Shown here piece by piece: positions 28,613 through 38,090 of a stretch of 64,000 nt of DNA. The stretch is taken from positions 85,862 to 149,861 of the forward strand of contig NZ_LNDJ01000001.1 in assembly GCF_001444505.1 (NCBI RefSeq). The letters are read 5' to 3'. Source of the stretch: Psychrobacter piscatorii. Lineage in GTDB: Bacteria > Pseudomonadota > Gammaproteobacteria > Pseudomonadales > Moraxellaceae. How positions within the stretch are numbered: the first letter of the stretch is position 1; each line of letters opens with the position of its first letter. The translations under genes and the position numbers were made by a program. Below the pieces are notes generated by a model. The model did not search any database. It was not told where the DNA came from and saw only the letters and a list, made by a program, of their open reading frames with translations.

Positions 28613-29326
28613 ATGCCTTTTACTGATGAAGAAGTCGATGCCCTTAACGCGCAAGAAAATGCCTATCCACTTGAGTTTTTCAAACAATTTGCGCAAGAGA
28701 TTACGGTGTACGAAGATGATGATATTTGGGTAGTAGATAAACCGGCAGGGCTGTTAAGTGTCGATGGCAAGACTCTCAAGGTAAGCCTGCTTGCTCGGCT
28801 TGAGCGTGCCAATCCAGCGGTAAAACTGATTCATCGATTGGATATGGACACGTCAGGTCTGATTATTTTCGCAAAAAATGCCGCTGCCCAAACCAATATC
28901 AGTAAACAGTTTATTGAACGCTTACCGCAGAAAAAATACCAAGCCAGAGTTTTTGGGGAATGGGAGCAGGTGGGCGCAGCGGGTGAGATATCGGTGCCAG
29001 TACGCTATGAGCCGACGACCAAGCCGCGTCATATCGTTGATCATGACTGGTCAAAGCATGCTTTAACACTGTATGAAGTCATAGCGCACGAAATGTGTGA
29101 TGGTCAACCAGTTACTCGAGTAATGCTAAAACCAGTGACAGGTCGCAGCCATCAACTACGCGTGCATATGGTGCATGCAGGTCATGTGATGATTGGTGAT
29201 CCGATCTATGCTGAAGGCGCGGCACTCAAGATTGCGCCAAGGCTAAATCTACATGCGCAGCAATTGCGTTTAAAGCATCCAGTATTGGGTGCTTGGATGG
29301 ACTGGGAAAGTCCATGCCCATTTTGA
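28613..29326 (+). CDS. rluA: RluA-type pseudouridine synthase (23S U746 / tRNA U32)
   Basis: RluA isomerises uridine to pseudouridine at position 746 of 23S rRNA and position 32 of several tRNAs. The 237-residue protein has the family catalytic motif HRLDMDTSGL with the essential Asp. It also has VVDKPAGLLSVDG near the N-terminus and LKPVTGRSHQLRVHM late. The short length without an S4 domain, and the late motif APRLNLHAQQL, fit RluA rather than RluC or RluD. An N-terminal extension of ~30 residues precedes the domain. Confidence 0.88.
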   Translation: MPFTDEEVDALNAQENAYPLEFFKQFAQEITVYEDDDIWVVDKPAGLLSVDGKTLKVSLLARLERANPAVKLIHRLDMDTSGLIIFAKNAAAQTNISKQFIERLPQKKYQARVFGEWEQVGAAGEISVPVRYEPTTKPRHIVDHDWSKHALTLYEVIAHEMCDGQPVTRVMLKPVTGRSHQLRVHMVHAGHVMIGDPIYAEGAALKIAPRLNLHAQQLRLKHPVLGAWMDWESPCPF

Positions 29327-29415
29327 TGCATTAGATGCCTGAATATGAAGTCGAAGCGCGCGATTAATAGAAGCACTAAGGCTATCGCTGATCATGTAAA
29401 CACAAGGATGAGAAT

Positions 29416-31041
29416 ATGCTTGATATCACTACTACCAAACAGGCGATCAAAAGTCGCCTCACACGTAGACAGTCGCAAAGGGATAAGCCTGCTGATTATG
29501 AAGTGCTGATTATTGGTGCGGGCATTGCGGGCATTGGTATGGCGTGCCGCTTACAGCAACTAGAGCATAAAAATCTATTTGGTCATAAAGGTGTAAAAAA
29601 ACAAAGGCAGAACAGATCAGTTAACAACGAAAGAAGCTCGCAGCGCTTTGCCATATTAGAAAAACGTGCTGATTTGGGCGGCACGTGGGATTTATTTACC
29701 TATCCTGGTATCCGCTCGGACTCTGATGCGCTAACCTTTGGCTATAATTTTAGACCGTGGCTAGATTATAGAATGCTGGCAGCAGGTGGCGATATCAAGC
29801 GTTATATCGCTGATACGGCGTGCGAGTTTGGTATTACTGAGCATATTCGCTATGAGCATGAAGTTCAGCAAATATCATGGTCAAGCATTGATCAGTTATG
29901 GACAGCAACCATAAAAAATCATGCGAGTGGCGAAGTGTTCGTTAAGACGGCAAAGTTTATCGTCGGTGCTACGGGCTACTACGACTATGAGCAAGGCTAT
30001 CGACCTCATTTTGAGGGAGAAGAAGATTTCCGCGGTCGTATTGTCCATCCGCAGCATTGGGATGATTTAGATTATAACGACAAAAAAGTAGTCATCATTG
30101 GGAGTGGTGCTACCGCAATGACGCTATTGCCTGCGTTAGTGGATGAAGATAGTGATCAGTGTGCACGCCACGTCACGATGCTACAGCGAACGCCAACGTA
30201 TGTGGCAAGTGTGCCGGGCGATGATTACGCGATTGACTGGCTATCAGGCAAGTTTTCACCCTTATCGAAAGAGCAGGCTTATACAGCGCTACGTGCACGT
30301 AATGTGCTACGGCAGCAAGGGCTGTATAAATTAGCCACTCACGCGCCGAAGCTGATGAAAGCCGTCCTAAAAGGCGGCGTGACTAAAGAGTTAAAAGGCA
30401 GCGGCGTTGATGTCGAGCACTTTATGCCCGACTATAATCCGTGGGATCAACGCGTATGCGCTGTGCCAGACAGTGACTTATTTAAGTCTTTGCACGGTGA
30501 TCGTGCAGCAGTGGTCACCGATCAGATCGACCACTTCACCGAAACCGGTATTATGCTGCAATCAGGCGAGCATCTTGACGCTGATATCATCGTCACAGCA
30601 ACCGGATTGAAGCTGCAAATGCTAGGCGGAGCAGCGGTATATATCGACGGGCAGGCCATTGAAATCGGTACGCGCATGACGTATAAGGCAGTCATGATCG
30701 AAGGCGTGCCCAATCTGGCGGCCTTATTTGGCTATACCAATGCCTCATGGACGCTAAAGATTGATCTGGCTTGTCAATATGTGGTGCGGCTGTTGAGTTA
30801 TATGCACAAAAACCGCTACCAAGTCGCGCTGCCACAGGCAAAGACGGCGAATGCTACCGCCTACGCCCAAGCAGATACGGTGATGGGCTCGCTATCGTCT
30901 GGATATGTCAGACGTGCCCAAGATAGACTGCCTAAGCAAGGCGATCGCTACCCGTGGTACGTGACCAACAATTATCTTAGCGACCGTGTGATGCTCAAAT
31001 ACCGCAAAATAAAAGACGACTGGTTACGGTTTAGTCGTTAG
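29416..31041 (+). CDS. Flavin-containing (Baeyer-Villiger type) monooxygenase
   Basis: A 541-residue class B flavoprotein monooxygenase that would use FAD and NADPH to oxygenate ketones or heteroatoms. Two dinucleotide folds are visible: GAGIAG (34-39) for FAD and GSGATA (229-234) for NADPH. The Baeyer-Villiger fingerprint FRGRIVHPQHW (205-215) fits FxGxxxHxxxW. GGTWDLFTYPGIRSDSDA is a strong family landmark. Between the first helix and FAILEKR there is an unusual polar insert (about 51-77), rich in Lys, Arg, Asn and Gln. AAGGAT lies upstream. The physiological substrate is unknown. Confidence 0.88.
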   Translation: MLDITTTKQAIKSRLTRRQSQRDKPADYEVLIIGAGIAGIGMACRLQQLEHKNLFGHKGVKKQRQNRSVNNERSSQRFAILEKRADLGGTWDLFTYPGIRSDSDALTFGYNFRPWLDYRMLAAGGDIKRYIADTACEFGITEHIRYEHEVQQISWSSIDQLWTATIKNHASGEVFVKTAKFIVGATGYYDYEQGYRPHFEGEEDFRGRIVHPQHWDDLDYNDKKVVIIGSGATAMTLLPALVDEDSDQCARHVTMLQRTPTYVASVPGDDYAIDWLSGKFSPLSKEQAYTALRARNVLRQQGLYKLATHAPKLMKAVLKGGVTKELKGSGVDVEHFMPDYNPWDQRVCAVPDSDLFKSLHGDRAAVVTDQIDHFTETGIMLQSGEHLDADIIVTATGLKLQMLGGAAVYIDGQAIEIGTRMTYKAVMIEGVPNLAALFGYTNASWTLKIDLACQYVVRLLSYMHKNRYQVALPQAKTANATAYAQADTVMGSLSSGYVRRAQDRLPKQGDRYPWYVTNNYLSDRVMLKYRKIKDDWLRFSR

Positions 31042-31062
31042 GTTTTAATTGATCGATAGTCG

Positions 31063-32010
31063 CTATTGATACTGATTATCGATAAAGTCAGCAACTTGTT
31101 TGCTTAATATCTGCCACAAGGTCTCTTGGGCGCTTTTGCTGCCCCAAGCATTGTGCGGGCTAAATATGACGCGTGGATGGTCGCTGAGACTGAGTAATGG
31201 GTCATCGTTCGCGATGGGCTCTTGTTCAAATACGTCACTGGCATAACCGATGATTTGCTCGTTGTTAATCGCATCAGTCAATGCTTGGCTATCAACGACG
31301 CCGCCACGAGCGACATTGACGATGAGCGGTTGTTTGCTCATTTTTGCCAAGGTGTCTTTATTAATGAGGTGCTCGGTTTGTTCAGTCAATGGGCAATGCA
31401 AACTGAGGACATCTGCACGAGCTAATACCTCATCAAATGCCGTATAATCGTCGTTGCGCGGCGTGCGTCCTTGATGCTCCGCCCATAGAACTGTCATACC
31501 AAATGCACGCGCGATTTCGGTCACGCGCTTGCCAATGGTGCCAATACCAATGATGCCTAGCGTCTTGTCTTCCAAATCTATCAGCGGAATATCCAGCAGA
31601 CAAAAATTCCCGTTTGCTAGCCATGTGCCATCAGCGACTTTTTGATGGTAATGAATACCGGCACGCATCGCAGTCAGCATGAGCATAAAGGTATGCTCAG
31701 GCACGCTTTTTACCGCATATCCCGCCACATTATAAAGTGCTACGCCATGTTTATCGCAAGCGGCTTGATCGACGTTATTCATGCCAGTGGCGGTCAGTTG
31801 AATCAATTTTAGCTTAGGTAGGCCTGCGATTACTTCCGCGCCAATTTGCACTTTATTAGTGATGATAATATCGGCATCTTTACAGCGCTCAATAATGAGG
31901 TCTGTGTCTTTTGGCGTATCGTTATAAGTGACGTAATCGCTTATGCCTGCTGGTGCGGGTAAGTCAATACCATCAGAAAAAGTGCCTTTATCCAAAAAAA
32001 CGGCTTGCAT
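31063..32010 (-). CDS. hprA: D-2-hydroxyacid dehydrogenase, probably glycerate (hydroxypyruvate) dehydrogenase
   Basis: A 315-residue NAD(P)-dependent enzyme of the D-isomer specific 2-hydroxyacid dehydrogenase family. The nucleotide motif is GIIGIGTIGKRV. The catalytic residues are the Arg in NVARGGVVD, the Glu in DVFEQEPI and the His in SPHNAWGS. The H-N-AW pattern after the catalytic His resembles hydroxypyruvate reductases, so glycerate dehydrogenase is the best guess; other 2-ketoacids are possible. AAGGAAT precedes the ATG. Confidence 0.75.
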   Translation of the reverse strand: MQAVFLDKGTFSDGIDLPAPAGISDYVTYNDTPKDTDLIIERCKDADIIITNKVQIGAEVIAGLPKLKLIQLTATGMNNVDQAACDKHGVALYNVAGYAVKSVPEHTFMLMLTAMRAGIHYHQKVADGTWLANGNFCLLDIPLIDLEDKTLGIIGIGTIGKRVTEIARAFGMTVLWAEHQGRTPRNDDYTAFDEVLARADVLSLHCPLTEQTEHLINKDTLAKMSKQPLIVNVARGGVVDSQALTDAINNEQIIGYASDVFEQEPIANDDPLLSLSDHPRVIFSPHNAWGSKSAQETLWQILSKQVADFIDNQYQ

Positions 32011-32428
32011 CGTTATTCCTTGTTTATGGTTGTCCTATAGATAGAAATAGTTGTCAAATGAATCGTTATCGGCTTAATGTAGCACGTTGGCATTTTTAGT
32101 CAAAAACGAATCTGTTAAATATCTTCTAGTGAGAGATAAGCGTTTAAAAACAAAGTAATTTATATCATGAGCGGATTTACTGAGCATGATTGGGTCTAAA
32201 TACCTCATAAAGTCATGGGTATCATAAGCCGCCTCTTGAAAATTGAACTTAACGCACTCATCTAGCCGCTAACGTTATATAATGGTAAGGCTTGGCTATT
32301 GGTTTCACTAACATTATGGCATCGCGTTTGCATCTATTGATGATTTGCATCATTGTTAATTTGGTTACTATCACAAGCCACCATTGCTATCTAATTTTTA
32401 ATTATCTGAGTACAAAAGACATCGCCTT
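32011..32428. other. Divergent intergenic region hprA / rapA
   Basis: 418 bases. A TATAAT at 32278-32283 on the plus strand may be a rapA -10 box, but there is no matching -35. No other feature seen. Confidence 0.4.
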
Positions 32429-35332
32429 ATGACTATCTCTATTGCTTCATTGCACAGTACTGAATTCGCCGTTGGCCAACGTTATTTATCTGATACGGAG
32501 TCTGAGCTTGGCTTAGGTGTGGTGATCGACGTCGATGATCGATGTGTGCATATTTTATTTCCACAAAGTGAAGAGACGCGCGTCTACGCAAAAAACTCTG
32601 CGCCACTATCGCGCGTGGTGTTTAAGGTTGGCGATACTATCTATGACCAAGATGGCAAAAGCTATACAGTCAATGCTGTTGATGAAGTCATGGGTGTGCT
32701 CAAATATGGCGTCGATGAGCACGAGGGCGGCACTGCTTCTAAAGGAATAATGGAGACGCGCCTTGCGGCCAATATCACGCTAGCCAAGCCGCTTGAGCGC
32801 TTGCTCGCTGGTCGTATCGAGCGCGGCGATTGGTACGAGCTGCGCCAAGATATCTTGCGTATGCAATCAGCGTTGGCTGGTCACCCGCTCAAAGGGTTGA
32901 TGGGTGCGCGTGTTGATATCATCGAGCATCAGCTCTATATCGCACACGAAGTCGGTAAGCGTATCGCGCCGCGTGTCCTGCTCGCTGATGAAGTGGGCCT
33001 TGGTAAAACCATCGAAGCGGGCATGATTATCCATCAGCAGCTACTAACGGGTAAAGCTGAGCGTGTTTTGATTTTGGTGCCAGACAGCTTGCAGTATCAA
33101 TGGATGATTGAGCTGCGTCGTCGTTTTAATCTGAATTTTGCATTATTTGATTTGGTGCGCACAGCTGCGATCAAGGAACATGATCCTGAGCAAAACGTCT
33201 TTGCCACTGAGCAGTGCATCATCGCGGGTATGGATTTATTGATTGACCATCCAGACTTGTATGATCAAGCGATGGAAGCGGGCTTTGATCTATTGGTTGT
33301 GGACGAGGCGCATCATCTGCATTGGGATGAGGCGCAAGGCGGCAATGATAAATATGATCTGGTGGCAGACTTTGCAGAAGAAACGCCAGGCGTGATGCTA
33401 TTGACGGCAACGCCAGAGCAGCTTGGCGCGCAAAGTCACTTTGCCCGTTTGCGTCTACTTGATCCAGATCGCTTCGATGATCTAGATGAGTTCATTGATG
33501 GTCAAGAAGCCTTTGCGGAGACGGCAGCAGTCGCTGGTGTATTAATAGAAGACAAACCGCTCAATGACGGTCAAATCACCGCATTGAGCAATTTATTAGA
33601 CATCAGTATGGATGAGCTGTCCACGATTAATGAAGACGACAAACTGCGTACCTATGTGCTCAACGAGCTATTAGATCGTCACGGTACCGGTCGTATTTTG
33701 TTCCGTAATACGCGTGAGAGTGTTAAAGGGTTCTATGGTCGTAGCAGTCAGCCGCATCCACTGCCGCTCCCTGACGCGTGGAAAGACAGCTATCAAACCA
33801 ATGGCAAATTGCGTGAGCAGCTATGGGGTGAAGAGAATCAACCAGATGGAGGCTGGCTAGAAGATGATCCACGCGTCTCTTGGTTGGTTGATATCTTACG
33901 CGGTGAGCTTAAGCAACAAAAAGTGCTATTAATCGCTCGCAGTGGCGCGACGGTAGAGAGCTTAGAAGCCGTATTACGTCTGCATGCCGGCATCAAAACC
34001 GCTATATTTACTGAGCAGATGACCCTGCTTGAGCGTGACCAAGCGGCAGCATTTTTCGCAGATAGCGAAGGCGCACAGATACTACTGTGCTCAGAGATTG
34101 GCTCTGAAGGTCGTAACTTCCAGTTTGCAAGCCAGCTGATACTCTGGGATTTACCGGCCAATCCAGATACTTTGGAGCAGCGTATTGGACGTCTAGATCG
34201 TATCGGTCAGACACAGCAGATCATGCTGCATGTGCCTTACGTACAGGGCACGGCGCAAGAGCGTCTTTACCATTGGTATAACGATGCGCTGAATATGTTT
34301 AACCAAATATCACCAACGGCACAAAGCGTGCAAGAGCAGTATATCCAAGAGCTCAAGCCTGTACTTGAAGGCGCGGATAATGCGGATAACAATGCCATCT
34401 TACAAGACATCATTGATGAGGCGCTACAGACGCGTTTGGGCCTAGAGGCGCAGCTACAAGCGGGCCGTGATCGTCTGCTAGAGTACAACTCGTGTCGTCC
34501 GCGTGTCGCTGGACGTATTGCGGACGCCATGCGTGACTTTGATGGCAATAATTTATTGCCGCATTTCATTGAGCGCTTCTTTGCCTCTGCCAATATCGAC
34601 CATAATATCCAGCGTGATGGCTCGTGGGTCATCGCACCGATCGATAGCACTGAGATCAGCGACTATATCGATGGCTTGCCGCTTGGTGATGAAGACGGTA
34701 TGACGTTGACTTTTGAGCGTGAGCAAGCGCTTCAGCGTGAAGATATCGATTTTATCACGCATGAGCATCCATTAATGCGCGCTATCTATGAGCTGGCCAG
34801 TACCAGCACCTTTGGTAATACCACAGTGGCTATGCTAAAAAGCGCCGCTGTGCCGCAAGGGATGGTATTGCTAGAAGTAAACTTCCGTGTCGAAGCCATC
34901 GCACCAAAAGTGCTCAATCTGCCAGCGACATTGACCACGCAAAATATCCGTGTCTTTATCAGTGAGCAGGGCAGTGACTTGTCGGCTCGTATCAGTGCTG
35001 ATATGATCATGCCGCATGTCGAACGCTTGGATAAAAACCGTGCTCGTCAGGTGATCAAAGTGCGCGGCGATGTGATCGAGCAGCGGTATTACGAGGCTGA
35101 AGACATCGCACGTGAGCAAATCGCGGAGATTGGTGAACAAGCAAGTGCGCGCTTTAGTCAGCAGTGGTCACGTGAGATCAAACGTCTCAAGCACTTGCAA
35201 ACCATCAATCCAAATGTACGCCCCGAAGAGGTTGAGCGCCTAGAGCAGCTCAAGGCTCAAGGAGAGCAAGCGCTTGGGAACTTATCGCTAGTACCGGACT
35301 CTATTCGCGTACTGGTAGCAGTGAAGCCATAA
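32429..35332 (+). CDS. rapA: RNA polymerase-associated Swi2/Snf2 ATPase RapA
   Basis: RapA binds core RNA polymerase and recycles it after termination, using ATP to remodel stalled complexes. The 967-residue protein has the N-terminal tandem Tudor-like domains (about 1-115, with GQRYLSDTESELGLGVVIDV) and the helicase core. Walker A is LADEVGLGKTIEAGMI (about 186), with VVDEAHHLH (motif II) and LLTATPEQLGAQSHFARLRL (motif III). In the second lobe are EGRNFQFASQLILWDLPANP and EQRIGRLDRIGQTQ (motif VI). The C-terminal RapA-specific domain follows. Length matches E. coli RapA (968). A terminator follows directly. Confidence 0.97.
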   Translation: MTISIASLHSTEFAVGQRYLSDTESELGLGVVIDVDDRCVHILFPQSEETRVYAKNSAPLSRVVFKVGDTIYDQDGKSYTVNAVDEVMGVLKYGVDEHEGGTASKGIMETRLAANITLAKPLERLLAGRIERGDWYELRQDILRMQSALAGHPLKGLMGARVDIIEHQLYIAHEVGKRIAPRVLLADEVGLGKTIEAGMIIHQQLLTGKAERVLILVPDSLQYQWMIELRRRFNLNFALFDLVRTAAIKEHDPEQNVFATEQCIIAGMDLLIDHPDLYDQAMEAGFDLLVVDEAHHLHWDEAQGGNDKYDLVADFAEETPGVMLLTATPEQLGAQSHFARLRLLDPDRFDDLDEFIDGQEAFAETAAVAGVLIEDKPLNDGQITALSNLLDISMDELSTINEDDKLRTYVLNELLDRHGTGRILFRNTRESVKGFYGRSSQPHPLPLPDAWKDSYQTNGKLREQLWGEENQPDGGWLEDDPRVSWLVDILRGELKQQKVLLIARSGATVESLEAVLRLHAGIKTAIFTEQMTLLERDQAAAFFADSEGAQILLCSEIGSEGRNFQFASQLILWDLPANPDTLEQRIGRLDRIGQTQQIMLHVPYVQGTAQERLYHWYNDALNMFNQISPTAQSVQEQYIQELKPVLEGADNADNNAILQDIIDEALQTRLGLEAQLQAGRDRLLEYNSCRPRVAGRIADAMRDFDGNNLLPHFIERFFASANIDHNIQRDGSWVIAPIDSTEISDYIDGLPLGDEDGMTLTFEREQALQREDIDFITHEHPLMRAIYELASTSTFGNTTVAMLKSAAVPQGMVLLEVNFRVEAIAPKVLNLPATLTTQNIRVFISEQGSDLSARISADMIMPHVERLDKNRARQVIKVRGDVIEQRYYEAEDIAREQIAEIGEQASARFSQQWSREIKRLKHLQTINPNVRPEEVERLEQLKAQGEQALGNLSLVPDSIRVLVAVKP

Positions 35333-35705
35333 ACTTTTAGATGATAGTCAAAAACGAGATGTTGTTAGACATCTCGTTTTTTTATGAATGAGATTGCTTG
35401 GACGAGTAAAGTAGATGCGATTTTTTATCGCAAATCGTTAAGCAATACTTATGAGTAAGCTGACAGTAACTAGTCAAAGCCAACAATATTGGGTAAGATA
35501 TTTACCTTTTCTATCGAAAATGAATAGATAGCCATGGCCTGATGAGCTATGGCAGTGTGTTTATTCTAAAGTCTCTCTTGTGTATTTCCGCAAGCGATCT
35601 CATATTATTTTAAATTCAAGCGCAGCGTCTATATGGCATCGAGATTGTTAGATGCGTATATTCGGATGCTGAGCGTGTTTGATAAAAATAAGGAAACATA
35701 TTGTC
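35333..35705 (+). other. rapA-tesB intergenic region
   Basis: 373 bases. It holds the rapA terminator at 35351-35383. The rest must contain a tesB promoter that I could not define. Confidence 0.5.
35351..35383 (+). terminator. rapA terminator
   Basis: AAAACGAGATGT (35351-35362) pairs with ACATCTCGTTTT (35369-35380) around TGTTAG, followed by more T. Confidence 0.92.
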
Positions 35706-36608
35706 ATGTCCGATAATTCACAACTGATTGATGAGCTGCTGGCTACAATCGCGCTTATTGAGGTTACCCCCGATGTCTTTGAGGGTAAGAGCCATGATTA
35801 TGTGGGCAGTCGTATATTTGGCGGGCAAGTACTGGCCCAAGCGATCATGGCAGCAGCGCATACATTAGATCAAGACAAGCCTTGCCACTCTTTGCATGGG
35901 TATTTTTTGCGTGGCGGTGATATCAATCAACCAGTGATCTATCAAGTGCGCCGTCTACGTGATGGTCGCAGTTTATCTGCGCGTGAAGTGACGGCTATTC
36001 AGTACAAAGAAGTACGCGGTAAGCCACCGATTGAGCAAGTGATATTTTCGATGATTGCGTCGTTTTCTCCCATGGAGGATGGCCTTGCGTATCAAGAAGA
36101 CATGCCTGTTTATCCACCGCCAGAAGATCTATTGACCGAGCAAGATTTAAAAGAAGAGTACGTGGGCAAAGTACCAGATGCGCTCAAGGCACGGTTTATG
36201 CGCCGCCGTCATGTCGAGATAAAGCCCGTCAAACCGCGCAATCCGATCAATCCAGAACCAATGAAACCTAAGCAAGCCAACTGGCTGCGTATTCGCGAGC
36301 TGGGCAATCAGCCGGTGGCGATTCAGCAAGCGCTTTTGGCGTTTTCGTCTGATTTTTACTTGGTTGGTACTGGACTGATGTCACATGGCGTAAGCTTTAT
36401 GACCAGCGGCTTGCAAGCGGCTAGTATTGACCACTCTATGCACTTCCACCGTGAGTTTGATTTGAATGATTGGCTGCTCTATGACATGTGGAGTGATACC
36501 ACGTCCAATGCAAAAGGGCTGAACCATGGGCAGTTCTGGCAAGATGGCAAACTGGTCGCCACCGTGCAACAAGAAGGATTGATGCGTCTGCGCGTACCAA
36601 AGTCCTAA
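35706..36608 (+). CDS. tesB: Acyl-CoA thioesterase II
   Basis: TesB hydrolyses medium and long acyl-CoA to free fatty acid and CoA. I start at the ATG at 35706 (MSDNSQLIDELLATI), 11 nt after AAGGA, giving 300 residues. The double hot-dog fold is evident: the first half has FGGQVLAQAIMAA and HSLHGYFLRGG, the second LQAASIDHSMHFHREFD. The catalytic set (Asp in IDHS, Thr in DTTS, Gln in VQQEGL) is present. A polar insert rich in Pro and Lys (about 170-190) separates the two domains. Confidence 0.95.
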   Translation: MSDNSQLIDELLATIALIEVTPDVFEGKSHDYVGSRIFGGQVLAQAIMAAAHTLDQDKPCHSLHGYFLRGGDINQPVIYQVRRLRDGRSLSAREVTAIQYKEVRGKPPIEQVIFSMIASFSPMEDGLAYQEDMPVYPPPEDLLTEQDLKEEYVGKVPDALKARFMRRRHVEIKPVKPRNPINPEPMKPKQANWLRIRELGNQPVAIQQALLAFSSDFYLVGTGLMSHGVSFMTSGLQAASIDHSMHFHREFDLNDWLLYDMWSDTTSNAKGLNHGQFWQDGKLVATVQQEGLMRLRVPKS

Positions 36609-36657
36609 CCCTAGCCTTAGCGCTATTTATTGTTAGCTACTGTCATCTTGTCATCAT

Positions 36658-36698
36658 AAAAAAAGCGACTCACTATTTATAATGAGTCGCTTTTTTTT
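36658..36698. terminator. Bidirectional terminator, tesB / mutY
   Basis: GCGACTCA (36665-36672) pairs with TGAGTCGC (36683-36690), flanked by A-runs and T-runs on both sides. It separates convergent genes. Confidence 0.92.
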
Positions 36699-36721
36699 AT
36701 GCCAGTTTTTTACACTAATTT

Positions 36722-37999
36722 TTATTCTAAGATTTTAATCATCGCACGAGGTAGCCCTAAACTGTCTTGTGCTGTTTGTTCGGTCAGCCATTTAAAATCA
36801 ATCTCAGCTGCTGCTAGTTTCTCGTTGAGTTCTATCGTTTGCGCAGCATCGACAGTGAGTTTGCGCGGGGTCAAATACCAATGAAAGTGCGTCAATGAGT
36901 GCTTAATAGGGGCGTCATCTAACAATGTATTGCTAACTGATTCGGTTACCAGTTTATTTTTTATTAGCCATTCATTAATAATTTGTTCAGCCGTGTTAAA
37001 TTCTGTCTCATAGACTTTTTCATTACTGCGTACATCGCTTGCCACATTTGACGACTTGTCATCGCTCGTGACTGATTCTTTAATAGCAGTTTTGCCAGTT
37101 GCCTTGCTATTCGTTTTACCGTCAATTTTTTCGACAAACTGTAATGGCAAGCTCCATAATCCACCCCAAATGCCATTATCAGGGCGTTGTAGCCACAATA
37201 TTTCACCGTTTTCATTTTCTATCAGCAATGCATCGCTAAACTTACTCGGTTTGGGCTGTTTTTTTGCCTTGACTGGATAGTCGGTTTCGCGCCCCTGTGC
37301 ATGGGCAAGACAGTCCTCTTGTAGTGGACACAATAAGCAGGCAGGTTTGCTACGCGTACATAACGTTGCGCCCATATCCATCATGGCTTGTGCGAACAGT
37401 CCTGAGTTCTCTGTCGGTGTTAAACGCTCCGCTAATGCCCATAACTCTTTCGTCGTAGCAGATTTAGTGATATCGCCGTCAATAGCTGCCCAGCGTGTCA
37501 ATACCCGTTTGACATTGCCATCACAGATGACGCCATACTTGTGCAAGCCCATCGCCATAATCGCCCCAGCGGTCGACGGCCCAACGCCAGAGATAGCTTC
37601 CCAGCCCGCTAGCGTCTGCGGAAAATCACCGGTCTCGTCAATTATCTCGGCTAGTTGCTTTGCGCCTTTATGCAAATTACGCGCGCGTGCATAGTAGCCA
37701 AGCCCCGCCCAATGCTCGGCGACCACATCCCAGTCGGCAGCGGCCAAATCTTGCACGGTCGGAAAGGTGTCCATAAAGCGCGCAAAGTAGGGCAGTACGG
37801 TGGTGACTTGCGTTTGCTGGAGCATGACTTCAGATAGCCACACGATATAAGGATTGGGCGTGTCAGTTTGGTGCTGCTGCCAAGGTAAATCATGGCGACC
37901 ATTTTCGGCAAACCAATCAAGTAGGCGTGGGGCGAAAGAATCTAATGCGTCAGTGGGTTGAGAAAAGGGAGTGTTGGGTATGGCGGTAGATTTGGTCAT
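36722..37999 (-). CDS. mutY: Adenine DNA glycosylase MutY
   Basis: MutY removes adenine mispaired with 8-oxoguanine. The 425-residue protein has the helix-hairpin-helix glycosylase domain with catalytic Glu57 (WLSEVMLQQTQV). The HhH motif ISGVGPSTAGAI, the catalytic Asp in CDGNVKRVL, and the [4Fe-4S] ligands in CTRSKPACLLCPLQEDC follow. The C-terminal Nudix-like 8-oxoG recognition domain begins near 250. It carries a low-complexity Ser/Lys/Asp insert (about 290-330) that E. coli MutY lacks. The length is long for the family because of this insert. Confidence 0.95.
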   Translation of the reverse strand: MTKSTAIPNTPFSQPTDALDSFAPRLLDWFAENGRHDLPWQQHQTDTPNPYIVWLSEVMLQQTQVTTVLPYFARFMDTFPTVQDLAAADWDVVAEHWAGLGYYARARNLHKGAKQLAEIIDETGDFPQTLAGWEAISGVGPSTAGAIMAMGLHKYGVICDGNVKRVLTRWAAIDGDITKSATTKELWALAERLTPTENSGLFAQAMMDMGATLCTRSKPACLLCPLQEDCLAHAQGRETDYPVKAKKQPKPSKFSDALLIENENGEILWLQRPDNGIWGGLWSLPLQFVEKIDGKTNSKATGKTAIKESVTSDDKSSNVASDVRSNEKVYETEFNTAEQIINEWLIKNKLVTESVSNTLLDDAPIKHSLTHFHWYLTPRKLTVDAAQTIELNEKLAAAEIDFKWLTEQTAQDSLGLPRAMIKILE

Positions 38000-38090
38000 A
38001 GGCTCTTATAAAATTGGCAATAAGTAAAGGGCGCTTTGATTACACTTAAGCAAAGCGTTTATCCTATATGATGATTATCTGGTTGATTTA

